Under the pieces are notes generated by a model. The model did not search any database, had not been told where the DNA came from, and was given only the letters and a program-made list of their open reading frames with translations. Shown here piece after piece: positions 29,043 to 39,200 of a stretch of DNA of 64,000 nt (position 1 is its first letter; each line of letters starts with the position of its first letter). The position numbers and the translations under genes are program-made. Origin of the DNA: Gloeocapsa sp. PCC 7428. Lineage in GTDB: Bacteria > Cyanobacteriota > Cyanobacteriia > Cyanobacteriales > Chroococcidiopsidaceae. Location: NCBI RefSeq assembly GCF_000317555.1, contig NC_019745.1:4340001-4404000 (forward strand), read 5' to 3'.

Positions 29043-29065
29043 ATTGATAATAAGTCATTGGTGAA

Positions 29066-31522
29066 TCAGAGACTTGATAAATTTTGCCAGCTTGTAAAAT
29101 AGTTCCGTGCTTGAAAGAATTGACCTTGTAGCAAAGCAGCAACACCACTGAGTGCTTGAATTTCAGGTATGTTAGGATTGAGAAGGCGGGCATTTTTGAG
29201 TGCGACTTCAGCCGGTGCGGCGTTCCAGTTGTAGAGATGAACAAACGCTAGATAAGCATAAGCGTATGGATTTTGCGCATCTAACTGCACGACCCTTTCT
29301 AAGGCGGCGATCGCTTCGTTTACCTGTCGCTGCAATACCCTAGATAACGCAAGAGTATAGACAAATTCTAGATTTTGCGGTTCTTGCTGGAGGCGATACG
29401 TTAAAGCTTGTTGCGTTTGTATCAAATAATCTTGCGTCGGATCGTATTGATTAATACGGGCAATTTCCTCAAATACTAATTCAAGGGCGGGTAATCCTTG
29501 GGGTAAACTAGCAGCTAAGGTGCGAAACTGTGTGAGTAAATCGAGTTCTGGTGCTTGAGAAGGTTCGGTGTTGGCTTCAACAGTGACGCTGACAGGTGGG
29601 GATGTAATAGGGTAAGTTTCACCTGTGTTGCGGTTGAGGTACGTTGCTTTTAAGGTATAAGTTCCTGTAGCACCTGTTGGTGGAAACATTGCCATACGTT
29701 CGATGACTTGAAATGTACCAGGGTTTTGCGTATTAGCTGAATGCAGATTTCCCATTCCAATTGCATGGTCGTGTATCCAGCGGGTTGAACTCGCGTCTTC
29801 TTGGTACCAGTCGAGTAACACTAAACCAGATTGCAACTCATCCCACGAACCATTCCACTGATAAGTAACAGGAATCGGAACTCCTGGCTTTATTTGTGGC
29901 GGTACTGTCACTTGCGATAGTGTGACATTCTCTGATTTTCCTGGTGCAACAATGACTTCTATTTCTGGCGTTCGGTCGTGATATAAATGCAGCGTGCTAC
30001 TATCAGGCAACGTCCAACTTTGAATCGTGTCAAAATCAGGCGATCGCTCAACAATTTCTACAATTGCGGCTTGCGCTTCAGGAACGGAACCTTGATCGCC
30101 AGTTTTCGTTAAAAACCAATCGAGCGATCGCGCGTCTTGGACAACTTGCTGCGATCGCACTCCCACTTGTCGTCCATAAACTTGAAAGTCGCGTAGCGCG
30201 CCGTAGTAATTTATATTATGTTGGTTAATTTCTGGAGTTGACGGTAATACGCCTAACGTTGAACGCAGATATGGGGCTTGTTGAACGATCGCCTCGATCA
30301 CTTCTTGGTGTGGTAAACGAGTACCAACAACAGCATAGTGTGCGGCTTTAGGGCTAAGAACCTGTACAATGCTTCTCCCCACGCTTCCCACAGGAAAAAT
30401 ATTGAGCCACATCAACACGACGGCTAAACCTACACTACCCCAGCGGATGTAATTTCCCCAACGTCCGCGCCAGAATGTTAAACCATAAGCGAGAAAGAGA
30501 GCAACAATTGGTAAATAAGGCAAAACGTAACGCTCATCTTTGTTAACATTGAGCGAACACAAAAAATACGCCCCCAGCCAAAATATTGCTAACCAAGCAA
30601 GCGAAGCACGATGTTTTTGTAGACGTTGCCAATATAGAATTAACCCAACAATCGGAACTAAAAGTAATAGCCAAGAAACTTGATAAGGAAGAATTTCCCA
30701 ATAATACGTCCACGCCGCCAATGTATTTAATGGTGGATCGCCTTCGGCGATCGCCGAATCGATTGTGGCGCGTTTCCCACTGGTTAATACTGTGAGCCAA
30801 TTGGTACGATACCAAGGTAGAGATATGATTACTGATAGCAACAATCCTCCGCCTAGCTGTAATACGCGTTGCCATTGACGCTTGTACAGCATTGCGATCG
30901 CTACCCAAAGTATCGGGGTGAATAAGAAAAATAACGCGGTTTGTTTCGCTAAAATTGCTAACCCAAAGCAAATCCCAAAAGCCGCTGCGGATAGCCATTG
31001 TCTAACTCGTATCGTACTTCTCACCCACAGCGTTAAACAGAAAAAACTCAAAATAACCGCAGCCGTGAGTGGATAATCGAGTAAGAAATCTAATCGGGCG
31101 CGATAAAGGCTAGGGAATAATTGACACAGCGCTGCTGCCCACAAACCCACCTCAATGTTAAATAGCAAAATGCCTAGTCCATATACAGAAGCGAGCAGAA
31201 TTGCGCTAAATAATAAATTAACGAGTGTTGCTTGCTCGATGCCTCGACCAAAGATTTGCTGTACAATCGCGGCAACGGTGTAGATTAATGGCGGTATTTT
31301 AGAAGAAAGTTGCCAAAAGCTTGACCACCACTCACCACTCAACAATTGCATTTGTTGTAACGCTTGCCAGTAGTTTAAGGAACCCGTCAGATAATCGGCT
31401 TGATCCCAAGCGGGAACCGAATCGTCTAAGGCAAACCATACGCGATCGCTTATCGCCCCCACTAGCCAAATGAGTGCTAGTATCAGCAGTCCAGGTGAGG
31501 AATTGTGTTTGAGCCTAATCAC
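29066..31522 (-). CDS. Glycosyltransferase family 39-like membrane protein with C-terminal TPRs
   Basis: 818 residues. The first ~390 hold about ten hydrophobic segments and the PMT/ArnT layout: a first luminal loop WFALDDSVPAWDQADYLTGSLNYW with acidic residues, and NKDERYVLPYLPIVALFLAYG later. These proteins move sugars from polyprenyl carriers to lipids or proteins. Residues ~390-700 form a large extracytoplasmic region with an Ig-like stretch (GVPIPVTYQWNGSW..TGTYTLKATYLNRNTGETYP). The end (about 730-818) has TPR-like repeats (EFVYTLALSRVLQRQVNEAIAALERVVQLDAQNPYAYAYLAFVH). The substrate is unknown. The start overlaps the preceding GNAT gene by 8 bases, so the two are coupled. Confidence 0.85.
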   Translation of the reverse strand: MIRLKHNSSPGLLILALIWLVGAISDRVWFALDDSVPAWDQADYLTGSLNYWQALQQMQLLSGEWWSSFWQLSSKIPPLIYTVAAIVQQIFGRGIEQATLVNLLFSAILLASVYGLGILLFNIEVGLWAAALCQLFPSLYRARLDFLLDYPLTAAVILSFFCLTLWVRSTIRVRQWLSAAAFGICFGLAILAKQTALFFLFTPILWVAIAMLYKRQWQRVLQLGGGLLLSVIISLPWYRTNWLTVLTSGKRATIDSAIAEGDPPLNTLAAWTYYWEILPYQVSWLLLLVPIVGLILYWQRLQKHRASLAWLAIFWLGAYFLCSLNVNKDERYVLPYLPIVALFLAYGLTFWRGRWGNYIRWGSVGLAVVLMWLNIFPVGSVGRSIVQVLSPKAAHYAVVGTRLPHQEVIEAIVQQAPYLRSTLGVLPSTPEINQHNINYYGALRDFQVYGRQVGVRSQQVVQDARSLDWFLTKTGDQGSVPEAQAAIVEIVERSPDFDTIQSWTLPDSSTLHLYHDRTPEIEVIVAPGKSENVTLSQVTVPPQIKPGVPIPVTYQWNGSWDELQSGLVLLDWYQEDASSTRWIHDHAIGMGNLHSANTQNPGTFQVIERMAMFPPTGATGTYTLKATYLNRNTGETYPITSPPVSVTVEANTEPSQAPELDLLTQFRTLAASLPQGLPALELVFEEIARINQYDPTQDYLIQTQQALTYRLQQEPQNLEFVYTLALSRVLQRQVNEAIAALERVVQLDAQNPYAYAYLAFVHLYNWNAAPAEVALKNARLLNPNIPEIQALSGVAALLQGQFFQARNYFTSWQNLSSL

Positions 31523-31961
31523 ACTCGTTGCTTGTTAATTTTCTCCTCATTTTGACATGGGGAATCCCCGCTTCATCAAATGTTTCTCCTTCTTGGATAA
31601 AACCGAGTTGTTGATACAATGCTTTGACGTATTCTTGCGCGTGAATCACGGCTTCTTGCATTTTCTGGGCGATCGCGCGTTCTATGGCTTTTTGCATTAA
31701 TTGCTTGCCAATGCCTTGCCCTCTTGCGGTTGATAACACTGCCAATCTTTCGATCTTTGCCGTCTTTGTATCTAAATACCTAATCCGCGCCGTTCCTACA
31801 GGCTGCGCATTCCAATACGCAATCAGTTGTTCGGCAGTGTCGTCTTTACCATCAAATTCTAATGCCGCATCGACTCCCTGTTCTTCCTGAAATACCACGC
31901 GCCGGATTTCTTGAATACTCTGCCATTCTTGCAGTTCGGCAGTTTTTATCACGATGCTCAT
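31515..31961 (-). CDS. GNAT family N-acetyltransferase
   Basis: 148-residue acetyltransferase. The acetyl-CoA motif reads LSTARGQGIGKQLMQKAIERA, preceded by VGTARIRYLDTKTAKIERLAV (strand 4) and followed by AVIHAQEYVKALYQQLGF. It resembles the ElaA/YjcF branch (VVFQEEQGVDAALEFDGKDD). The substrate is unknown. Its 3' end overlaps the start of the GT39-like gene by 8 bases. Confidence 0.93.
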   Translation of the reverse strand: MSIVIKTAELQEWQSIQEIRRVVFQEEQGVDAALEFDGKDDTAEQLIAYWNAQPVGTARIRYLDTKTAKIERLAVLSTARGQGIGKQLMQKAIERAIAQKMQEAVIHAQEYVKALYQQLGFIQEGETFDEAGIPHVKMRRKLTSNECD

Positions 31962-32042
31962 TAGTTATGCTGAATTTAAGTGTACAAAAACGTCAAGTTT
32001 TTGAGAGTACGCTCGACATTACTCTATTAATCCGGTATAATA

Positions 32043-32103
32043 TTCTTCATAATGGAAATCTAAATTCTTTTTTTATTTTTGCACGGATTCCCATTATGAA
32101 GAA
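32043..32103. repeat. Long inverted repeat between putA-type gene and GNAT gene
   Basis: TTCTTCATAATGG (32043-32055) has its exact complement CCATTATGAAGAA at 32091-32103, and the match extends inward with a few mismatches (GAAATC/GGATTCC). The loop is A/T-rich. It lies between two minus-strand genes and may end transcription of the long proline-oxidation gene. A small mobile element is the other option. Confidence 0.6.
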
Positions 32104-32167
32104 AATCATATCATAGTTATTGATAAATTACAATAACTCTCCCAAAATAAGGCGAATTTTTATTCAT

Positions 32168-35140
32168 CTAATCTGCCCCTTCAATTGGTGCAAAGCCCTG
32201 ACGTTGAATATTTTCAGTAATCGTGCGGGGTTCGAGAAATTGCAGCAGATAATCAGGTCCTCCGGCTTTGGAACCGACACCAGAGAGTTTAAAGCCACCA
32301 AAAGGTTGTCTAGCGACAATTGCGCCTGTAATCGTGCGGTTGATATACAAGTTACCGACTTCAAATTCTTGCTGTGCGATTTCAATATGCGAAGGAGTCC
32401 GCGAGTAGATTCCTCCAGTTAAAGCGTAGTTCGTACCATTAGCAACCGCGATCGCCTCAGCAAAATCTTTGACGCGAATCACAGCGACAACAGGACCAAA
32501 GATTTCTTCTTGAGCAATTGTGGCAGTGGGTGAAACTTCACTAAAGACAACAGGACCAATAAAGTATCCTGTTTCTGGTGCCGAAAGTTCTACCGCGACT
32601 TCCGCTTCTGCGCGTCCTTTTGCGATATATTCTTTGATGCGTGCTTGGGCTGTTGCATCGATTACAGGACCTACTTGCGTACTGGGTAACTCGGCTGCAC
32701 CAATATTGAGCGATCGCGTTGCTTCAACGACGCGTTGAATGAAAGTTTCATAAATCGGTTCAAGCACAATAACGCGCGAACACGCCGAACATTTTTGCCC
32801 GCTGTAACCAAACGCAGATTGCACAACTCCTGCAACCGCTTGGTCTAAATCGGCGCTTTCATCGACAATAATTGCGTTTTTCCCACCCATCTCGGCAATT
32901 ACATGTTTCAAATGCTTTTGTCCAGGTTTTAAGATTGCTGCATCTGCATAAATGCGACAACCGACTGCTTGCGAACCTGTAAACGCGATGATGTGCGTAT
33001 CAGGGTGATTGACAAAGTAAGCACCAACTTGCGAACCTCGACCAGGAACGTATTGAAATACGCCTTTGGGAATGCCTGCGGCGACGAGAATTTCGGCTAT
33101 TTTAGCAGCAATGACAGAAGATGTTTCAGCGGGTTTGAGTAAAGTACAGTTTCCTGTCACTAAAGCCGCAACAGTCATTCCGGTTGCGATCGCGAGTGGA
33201 AAGTTCCAAGGCGAAATCACAACAGCGATTCCTCGTGGTTGGTAGTGATAGCGGTTATTCTCTCCAGGGATATCGTAGTTGACACCTTGTTCTAGCCGTT
33301 CCATTTCCGCCGCATAATAACGACAAAAGTCGATGGCTTCGGAAACTTCGGCATCGGCTTCGCGTACGGGTTTACCTACTTCTAAAACAATCCAGCACGA
33401 TAATTCCGCGCGGCGTTGTTCCATCAAATCCGCCGCTTTCCACAGGATCTTGGCGCGATCGCTTACCGGTGTCCGTTTCCACGCTGGAAATGCCGTTTTA
33501 GCGGCTTGCATCGCTTGTTCGGCTTGTTCTACCGATAGTAAACTTACTTTACCGATAATTTCACTAGGGTTAGAAGGATTGAGCGAATCGATGCTTTCTT
33601 GAGTATTGACGTACTCGCCATCGATTAACGGCAGGTAAGTTTTACCGAGTTGCTGGCGTACTGCGGCAAAAGCTTGTTGCGATCGCTCTCTTTGTGCCAT
33701 TTTAGAAAAATCCACATCGGCGGCGTTGGGAAACTGCGTATGATGTATTAAGTGTTCGGAAGAAGACGGATTAACTTTTGGTGGTGCGATCAGTTCTTCT
33801 ACGGGGCGTTCTTCCATATTTTGACGCAGGAAGGAACTATTCGCAGTATTTTCGAGCAAGCGGCGAATCAGATACGCCATTCCAGGAAGCAATTCACCGT
33901 AAGGACAATAGACTCTGACGCGATAGCCGCGATCGACAAGGGCTTTGGCAAGTTTATCCCCCATACCGTAGAGAACTTGCATTTCAAAGCGACGGCGGGG
34001 GATATTTAAAGTTTCCGCTATAGCAATGGCATGGGCTTGCGATCGCACGTTATGACTGCCGATTGCTGAATAGATATATTCGTGATTTTCGAGTAATATT
34101 TGCGTTAAATTCTCAAAATTGACATCCGTTGCAGCTTTATCGTTAAATACAGGCTGTTCCCAATCTTTTTGCGCTGCTTTGATTGTTTCTTGATCCCAAT
34201 ACGCGCCTTTGACTAAGCGCACTGTTAGCGGATAACCGCGTTGTTTTACCCAAGTAATCAAGTCGCGGACATCTTGTTCGCTGTCACGCAAATAAGCTTG
34301 TAGGGTAATACCGATATCAGTCCGAGGGCGAAACTCGTCTTCGAGTAGTATATTTTTGAGGATCGCGAGCGTAATATCTTTATAAGCGTACTGTTCCATA
34401 TCAAAATGAACCGCGACGCCTAATTCTGCTGCGCGACGTAAAAGAATCCGAATGCGCGAACTAACTTTCGCTTCGCTACCTTGCGCATCGAGTGGATCGA
34501 ACTGCGAGTAAAACGCGGTGAGTTTGACGGAAACTTGAACTTTTGATATCGGTTGATTATCAGCTTGGTCGATTTGCGCTACAGTAGACCAATTTTTAGC
34601 AGCTTCTGCTAGCTGTTCCATTAATTCTAAGTAGCGATCGAGGTAATACTGCGCCTCAACTTCGGTAATGACAGCTTCACCGAGAATATCGATCGTGAAC
34701 GCCATTTTTTCTTTGCGCAGGCGCTCAATCGTTTTGAGGACTTGTTTAATATTTTCTCCTGCAATATACTTATGTGCTAGCGCCTCTACTGCGGTGGATA
34801 CTGTCGTCGCCGCAACTTGTCCTGGCATAGAATCGGGAGATGCAAAGTTGAGCATTCCCTTGAGTACATCTGGGAGTTCGACCGAAGGATCTCCTAGGTA
34901 CTCTTGTAAGTGCGCGGCGATTTCGGATTTGGTGTGTAAGGCGGGTAAGCAGTCGATGAAGCGAAATAACTGCACGCGTAACCCAGGATTACTCATCGCC
35001 CAAGCTAAAAGCTTATCATCCCAGCGCATTTGGTCGCGTAGCCCAGCAAAGAACGAGCGATCGCGTGTCGCGGCTAGAAGTTGTCGGGCGATTTCCTGCG
35101 TTTTAGCTTCGTAATTGCTTTTTTCTACTTGTAATACCAC
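32168..35140 (-). CDS. putA: Bifunctional proline dehydrogenase / L-glutamate gamma-semialdehyde dehydrogenase
   Basis: Oxidises proline to glutamate in two steps. The FAD-dependent PRODH barrel (first ~480 residues) has HFDMEQYAYKDITLAI, RLVKGAYWDQET and YGMGDKLAKAL..YCPYGELLPGMAYLIRRLLENTANSSFLRQ. The ALDH half has VISPWNFPLAIATGM, FTGSQAVG, AEMGGKNAIIVDESAD and the catalytic Cys in GQKCSACSR. The frame is open to 35254, but I start at GTG 35140 (VVLQVEKSNYEAKTQ, 990 residues): GGAG lies 10 bases upstream, and relatives begin there. There is no N-terminal ribbon-helix-helix, so it does not act as its own repressor like the E. coli protein. Confidence 0.94.
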   Translation of the reverse strand: MVLQVEKSNYEAKTQEIARQLLAATRDRSFFAGLRDQMRWDDKLLAWAMSNPGLRVQLFRFIDCLPALHTKSEIAAHLQEYLGDPSVELPDVLKGMLNFASPDSMPGQVAATTVSTAVEALAHKYIAGENIKQVLKTIERLRKEKMAFTIDILGEAVITEVEAQYYLDRYLELMEQLAEAAKNWSTVAQIDQADNQPISKVQVSVKLTAFYSQFDPLDAQGSEAKVSSRIRILLRRAAELGVAVHFDMEQYAYKDITLAILKNILLEDEFRPRTDIGITLQAYLRDSEQDVRDLITWVKQRGYPLTVRLVKGAYWDQETIKAAQKDWEQPVFNDKAATDVNFENLTQILLENHEYIYSAIGSHNVRSQAHAIAIAETLNIPRRRFEMQVLYGMGDKLAKALVDRGYRVRVYCPYGELLPGMAYLIRRLLENTANSSFLRQNMEERPVEELIAPPKVNPSSSEHLIHHTQFPNAADVDFSKMAQRERSQQAFAAVRQQLGKTYLPLIDGEYVNTQESIDSLNPSNPSEIIGKVSLLSVEQAEQAMQAAKTAFPAWKRTPVSDRAKILWKAADLMEQRRAELSCWIVLEVGKPVREADAEVSEAIDFCRYYAAEMERLEQGVNYDIPGENNRYHYQPRGIAVVISPWNFPLAIATGMTVAALVTGNCTLLKPAETSSVIAAKIAEILVAAGIPKGVFQYVPGRGSQVGAYFVNHPDTHIIAFTGSQAVGCRIYADAAILKPGQKHLKHVIAEMGGKNAIIVDESADLDQAVAGVVQSAFGYSGQKCSACSRVIVLEPIYETFIQRVVEATRSLNIGAAELPSTQVGPVIDATAQARIKEYIAKGRAEAEVAVELSAPETGYFIGPVVFSEVSPTATIAQEEIFGPVVAVIRVKDFAEAIAVANGTNYALTGGIYSRTPSHIEIAQQEFEVGNLYINRTITGAIVARQPFGGFKLSGVGSKAGGPDYLLQFLEPRTITENIQRQGFAPIEGAD

Positions 35141-35288
35141 TGGTAATAAACTCCTAGTTCCGACTGTCGCGTCGAAAATCCTCGATAATTTTATTTTCGC
35201 TTTTTCAGGCACTCCTGTGCCGTTAATTATCGTTAACTCGCACAGAATCCTCAAAATGGCGATTGCAGAATACAGGTAAACCTATCGC

Positions 35289-35942
35289 TTAACTTGCTTT
35301 TGGAGTGTACTGAATTTTACAGATAGCTTTTAACACTTGTACTAATTGAAGCGATCGCTCAGCGTCGAGTAAATTTAACTCTGGTAAAAGTTGATATGTA
35401 GGTTGATTACCTTGCTGAAGATAAACAAATTGATAGCGAAGTCCATTTGTTGTTAAACCCCACACTGATTTTTGATTATCCAAGCTTTTGTATGCGTAAG
35501 TTAGTAGCTGGGGTAAACCTTCTAAAGCTTCAACACTACTATTCTTTGCTTCAATGACTAGTATCCAAAATGATGGACTTGTTTTTTGTACTGTATTATT
35601 AACAGCTAAAATATCCATCCTTCCCTTGATCAGAGTATTTTCGTCTTCGATTAAGATATCTGCAATGTTTTCCTCTAACGTAATTTTAATACTAGTTTGA
35701 TAAAAGCCTGATAGCCATAATAAGGGAGCAAGAAATAAAAATTTGACTTGTCCTTCAGTAATTTTTTCTTCTGCATAATAGCTGTCAAAAGTCTGACGGA
35801 TTTTGTCGAGTTCTTGTTGTTCTTGATTAGTTAAGGGTTCTAATGGTAATAACTCAGTAAAAGAACCATGAGGTTGGCGTTCGAGTTTTAAAACCTGATG
35901 AACTTCTTTTAAAGAAAGGTTTCTAGCATCAATTGTTATCAT
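35289..35942 (-). CDS. PD-(D/E)XK nuclease-domain protein, type I restriction R-subunit-like
   Basis: 217 residues. The core GRMDILAVN..SFWILVIEAKNSS fits the D...ExK pattern of PD-(D/E)XK nucleases. LLTYAYKSLDNQKSVWGLTTNGLRYQFVYLQ matches the N-terminal domain of type I restriction HsdR-like proteins, and cyanobacteria carry many such stand-alone proteins. There is no helicase part and no methylase or specificity gene nearby, so a working restriction system is not supported. Role unknown. Confidence 0.8.
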   Translation of the reverse strand: MITIDARNLSLKEVHQVLKLERQPHGSFTELLPLEPLTNQEQQELDKIRQTFDSYYAEEKITEGQVKFLFLAPLLWLSGFYQTSIKITLEENIADILIEDENTLIKGRMDILAVNNTVQKTSPSFWILVIEAKNSSVEALEGLPQLLTYAYKSLDNQKSVWGLTTNGLRYQFVYLQQGNQPTYQLLPELNLLDAERSLQLVQVLKAICKIQYTPKAS

Positions 35943-36276
35943 TGTATGTTGATTTTTGGCAAAAGGGTTTAATGGTATTTTTAGGAGGTGTGTTTTTTAT
36001 ATGGTTATATGGTAACGAACCACTCCAGACATAGAGGAGGACAAATGAAAGGTGCGGGGGTGAACGCTGAGAAAAGAGACTGGGAGAGATTTTCGTAAAC
36101 AATTGGGAATTGCTAGAGTTGCGATCGCTTCTAGAAGAGGATGTAGTGGACAGGAGAGTTTCTCAAATATGACAAGTGTGGACTAAATCATTTTCTTTTT
36201 TGTGAATCCGTGCTAACCTGCTACGGCATTGCTACTCTGATACACTTGTACTTCAACGCCTAGCTAGCCAGCGCCT
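35943..36276. other. Intergenic region before smc
   Basis: 334 bases between divergent genes. I see no RNA, operator or small gene. It should contain the smc promoter. Confidence 0.4.
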
Positions 36277-39200
36277 ATGGTTCATATCAAGCGCCTGGAA
36301 TTATCAAACTTTAAATCTTTTGGTGGCACAACACAAATCCCGCTGCTACCAGGGTTTACTGTTGTTTCTGGACCAAATGGTTCGGGTAAATCAAATATTT
36401 TAGATGCGTTGTTATTCGGCTTAGGGCTTGCGAGTTCTAAGGGTATGCGCGCGGAACGTCTTCCCGATTTAGTGAACCACACGCAGGCGACGCGCGGACG
36501 TACTGTTGAAGCGAGTGTGACGGTGACGTTTGATTTGGAGGGTTTAGAAGAGAGAGGTCAGGAAGGTGACATAAGATTAAATGAGGAGGATGTCGGTGAA
36601 GCAACGCCGGAAGAATTAAGTGTGACGCGGAAGTTGCGCGTGACTTTGCAGGGAACTTATACATCGACTTATTACATTAATGGCGAAGCTTGTACGCTGA
36701 GTGAACTGCACGAACAACTCAATCGCTTGCGCATTTATCCAGAAGGCTACAATGTCGTCCTTCAAGGTGATGTCACCGGAATTATTTCGATGAACGCGCG
36801 CGAACGGCGGGAAATTATTGATGAACTTGCGGGTGTCGCCGCCTTTGACCGCAAGATTACGCAAGCAAAAGAAACGCTTGACCAAGTTAAAGACCGCGAA
36901 GAACGCTGTCAAATCGTCGAGCAAGAACTTATAGCGCAACGCGATCGCTTGTCGCAAGACCGCATCAAAGCGGAGAAATACCAACAACTGCGTACCGAAT
37001 TACAGCAGAAATCGCAGTGGGAAACCGTGCTTGTTTGGCGATCACTGCAAAATCAACAAGAACATCTCGCAACGCAAATTCAAGCGGGCGATCGCACTTT
37101 GGCAGAACTCGCGCAACAACACGCCGCGCTTCAGCGCGAAATTACGCAAGCAGCAACTCATCTTGAGCAATTGAACTGTCGCGTCAAAGCTTTAGGGGAA
37201 GAAGAACTTTTAAAACTGCAATCGCATTTAGCAACGCAAGAAGCTGAGTATCGCCAGCTACAGCGCCAAAAAGAAGAAAACGCCCAAGCAGAGTTTAAGA
37301 CAGAATGTAGTATACAACAAAAACAATCAGAAATTCAAGAGTATGAAAACAAACTTGCGGAACTAAACCAAGAACAAAGTGCGAAAGCTGAAGTTATTGC
37401 CACTTTACAACTTGAACGCGATGCAGCACAACGCGAACTAGAACAAAGCCGAGAAGCTGCAAGCGCGATCGCCGATGCCGCAGATGTCTGGGTACAACAG
37501 CAAACGACGCTCAACCGCGAAATTGAAATCCTATTGCAAGCGATTGAACCGCAATCGAGACAGCAAGCACAACTGCGCGAACGAACAAATCAACTGCAAC
37601 GGCAATTACACGAGCAACAGCAGACTATTGACAAGCTAGAACCAGAAATTGCGGTAAAACAACAGCAACTCGTAGCAGGCGAACAACAAGCGATCGCACT
37701 GACAACGCAAGCAGAAACTTTAGCACAATCGCTCAGCGCAGCCGAACAAGAACTTCAAATTCAACAAGACACATTTAAGCGCCTTCTTGCCGAACAACGC
37801 GATAAACAACGACAACTCGACAAACTAGAAGCGCAAGCCCAAGCACTTCAAGAAACACAAGGTACAAATGCGACGAAAGTGATTATGCAATCGGGGTTGC
37901 AGGGCGTTTGTGGTTTAGTCGCGCAGTTGGGTAAAGTTGAACCCCGCTATCAATTGGCACTAGAAACTGCGGCGGGGGCGCGTTTAGGACAATTAGTTGT
38001 GGAAGATGATGCAGTCGCCGCCGCCGCGATTGAAATCCTCAAACAAAAACGCGCTGGAAGGGCGACATTTTTACCGCTGAATAAGATTCAACCTTTACGC
38101 TTTTCTCCGACGACTGCGCTGCGGTATGCCGAGGGATTTATCGATTATGCGATTGATTTAATCGAATGCGATCGCCGCTATCAAGATGTCTTCGGCTATG
38201 TTTTCGGCAGTACTGTTGTTTTTGAAACTTTAAATTCTGCGAGAAAATACTTAGGGCAATATCGCATTGTCACGCTCGAAGGTGAATTACTTGAAACAAG
38301 TGGCGCGATGACGGGTGGTAGTATCATTCAACAGCGTTCGGGTTTACACTTCGGGACGAGTGAAGCGACTGAATCAGACGAAGCGAAACAACTACAACAA
38401 CGCCTGCAAGAAATCGCACTGGTATTAAAACGGTGCGAATCTGGTATCGAATCACTGACGACAAAAACAAAATATTTGTCGCAAGAAATCACCGAAGTGC
38501 GCCAGCAACGCCGCGAACAGCAATTGCACGCGGAACAATTACGTAAAGATATTCAAAAATTAAGCGATCAACTTGCGCAAACCGAGACACAACTGCGGCA
38601 AACAGAAGAACAACTAACAAGCGCGCGATCGCAACTTGAAATTTTAGACGGCGAACTTCCTGCACAAGAAACACAATTACAACAAAAACGACAACTCCTC
38701 ACCGAATTAGAACAATCGCAAACAAACAGTCAATGGCAACAAATTCAAACAACGATTAAAAGCCAAGAACAACATTTGCAAGAACGTTTACAAGCGTTAC
38801 TCAAAGCGGAACAACGCCAGAGTGAATTAGCCAACGCCGCAATACTCATCCAAGGAAAAATCGCCGAATGTCAGCAACGCATCCAAGAGTATCAACAGCA
38901 ACGATCTTCGTTGAGCAATCAGCAATTCGCAATCAGCAACCAAATTGATACACTCGCAACGCAAATTGCCCAAACACAAGCAGCGTTACAGCAAATTGAA
39001 GAGAAACTCGGTTCAGAAAAGCAACTACGCGATCGCGCCGAAGCGCAATTACGCGATCGCCAGAATCAATATCAACAACTCGAATGGCAACAGCAAAAAC
39101 TTCACGAAACGCAACAAACACGCCGCGAAGAATTAACTTTATTACAAGCACAAATCCACGCGCAAATCGCAGATTTGCCCAATCCTTTGCCAGAAGTGCC

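Noticed and set aside
30543-30998. Minus-strand 151-codon open frame inside the GT39-like gene
   Set aside because: It is a shadow of the membrane protein in another frame, with no conserved motif.
35289-35942. Restriction-modification or defence system
   Set aside because: Only a lone nuclease-domain protein is present, with no methylase, specificity subunit or helicase in the window.
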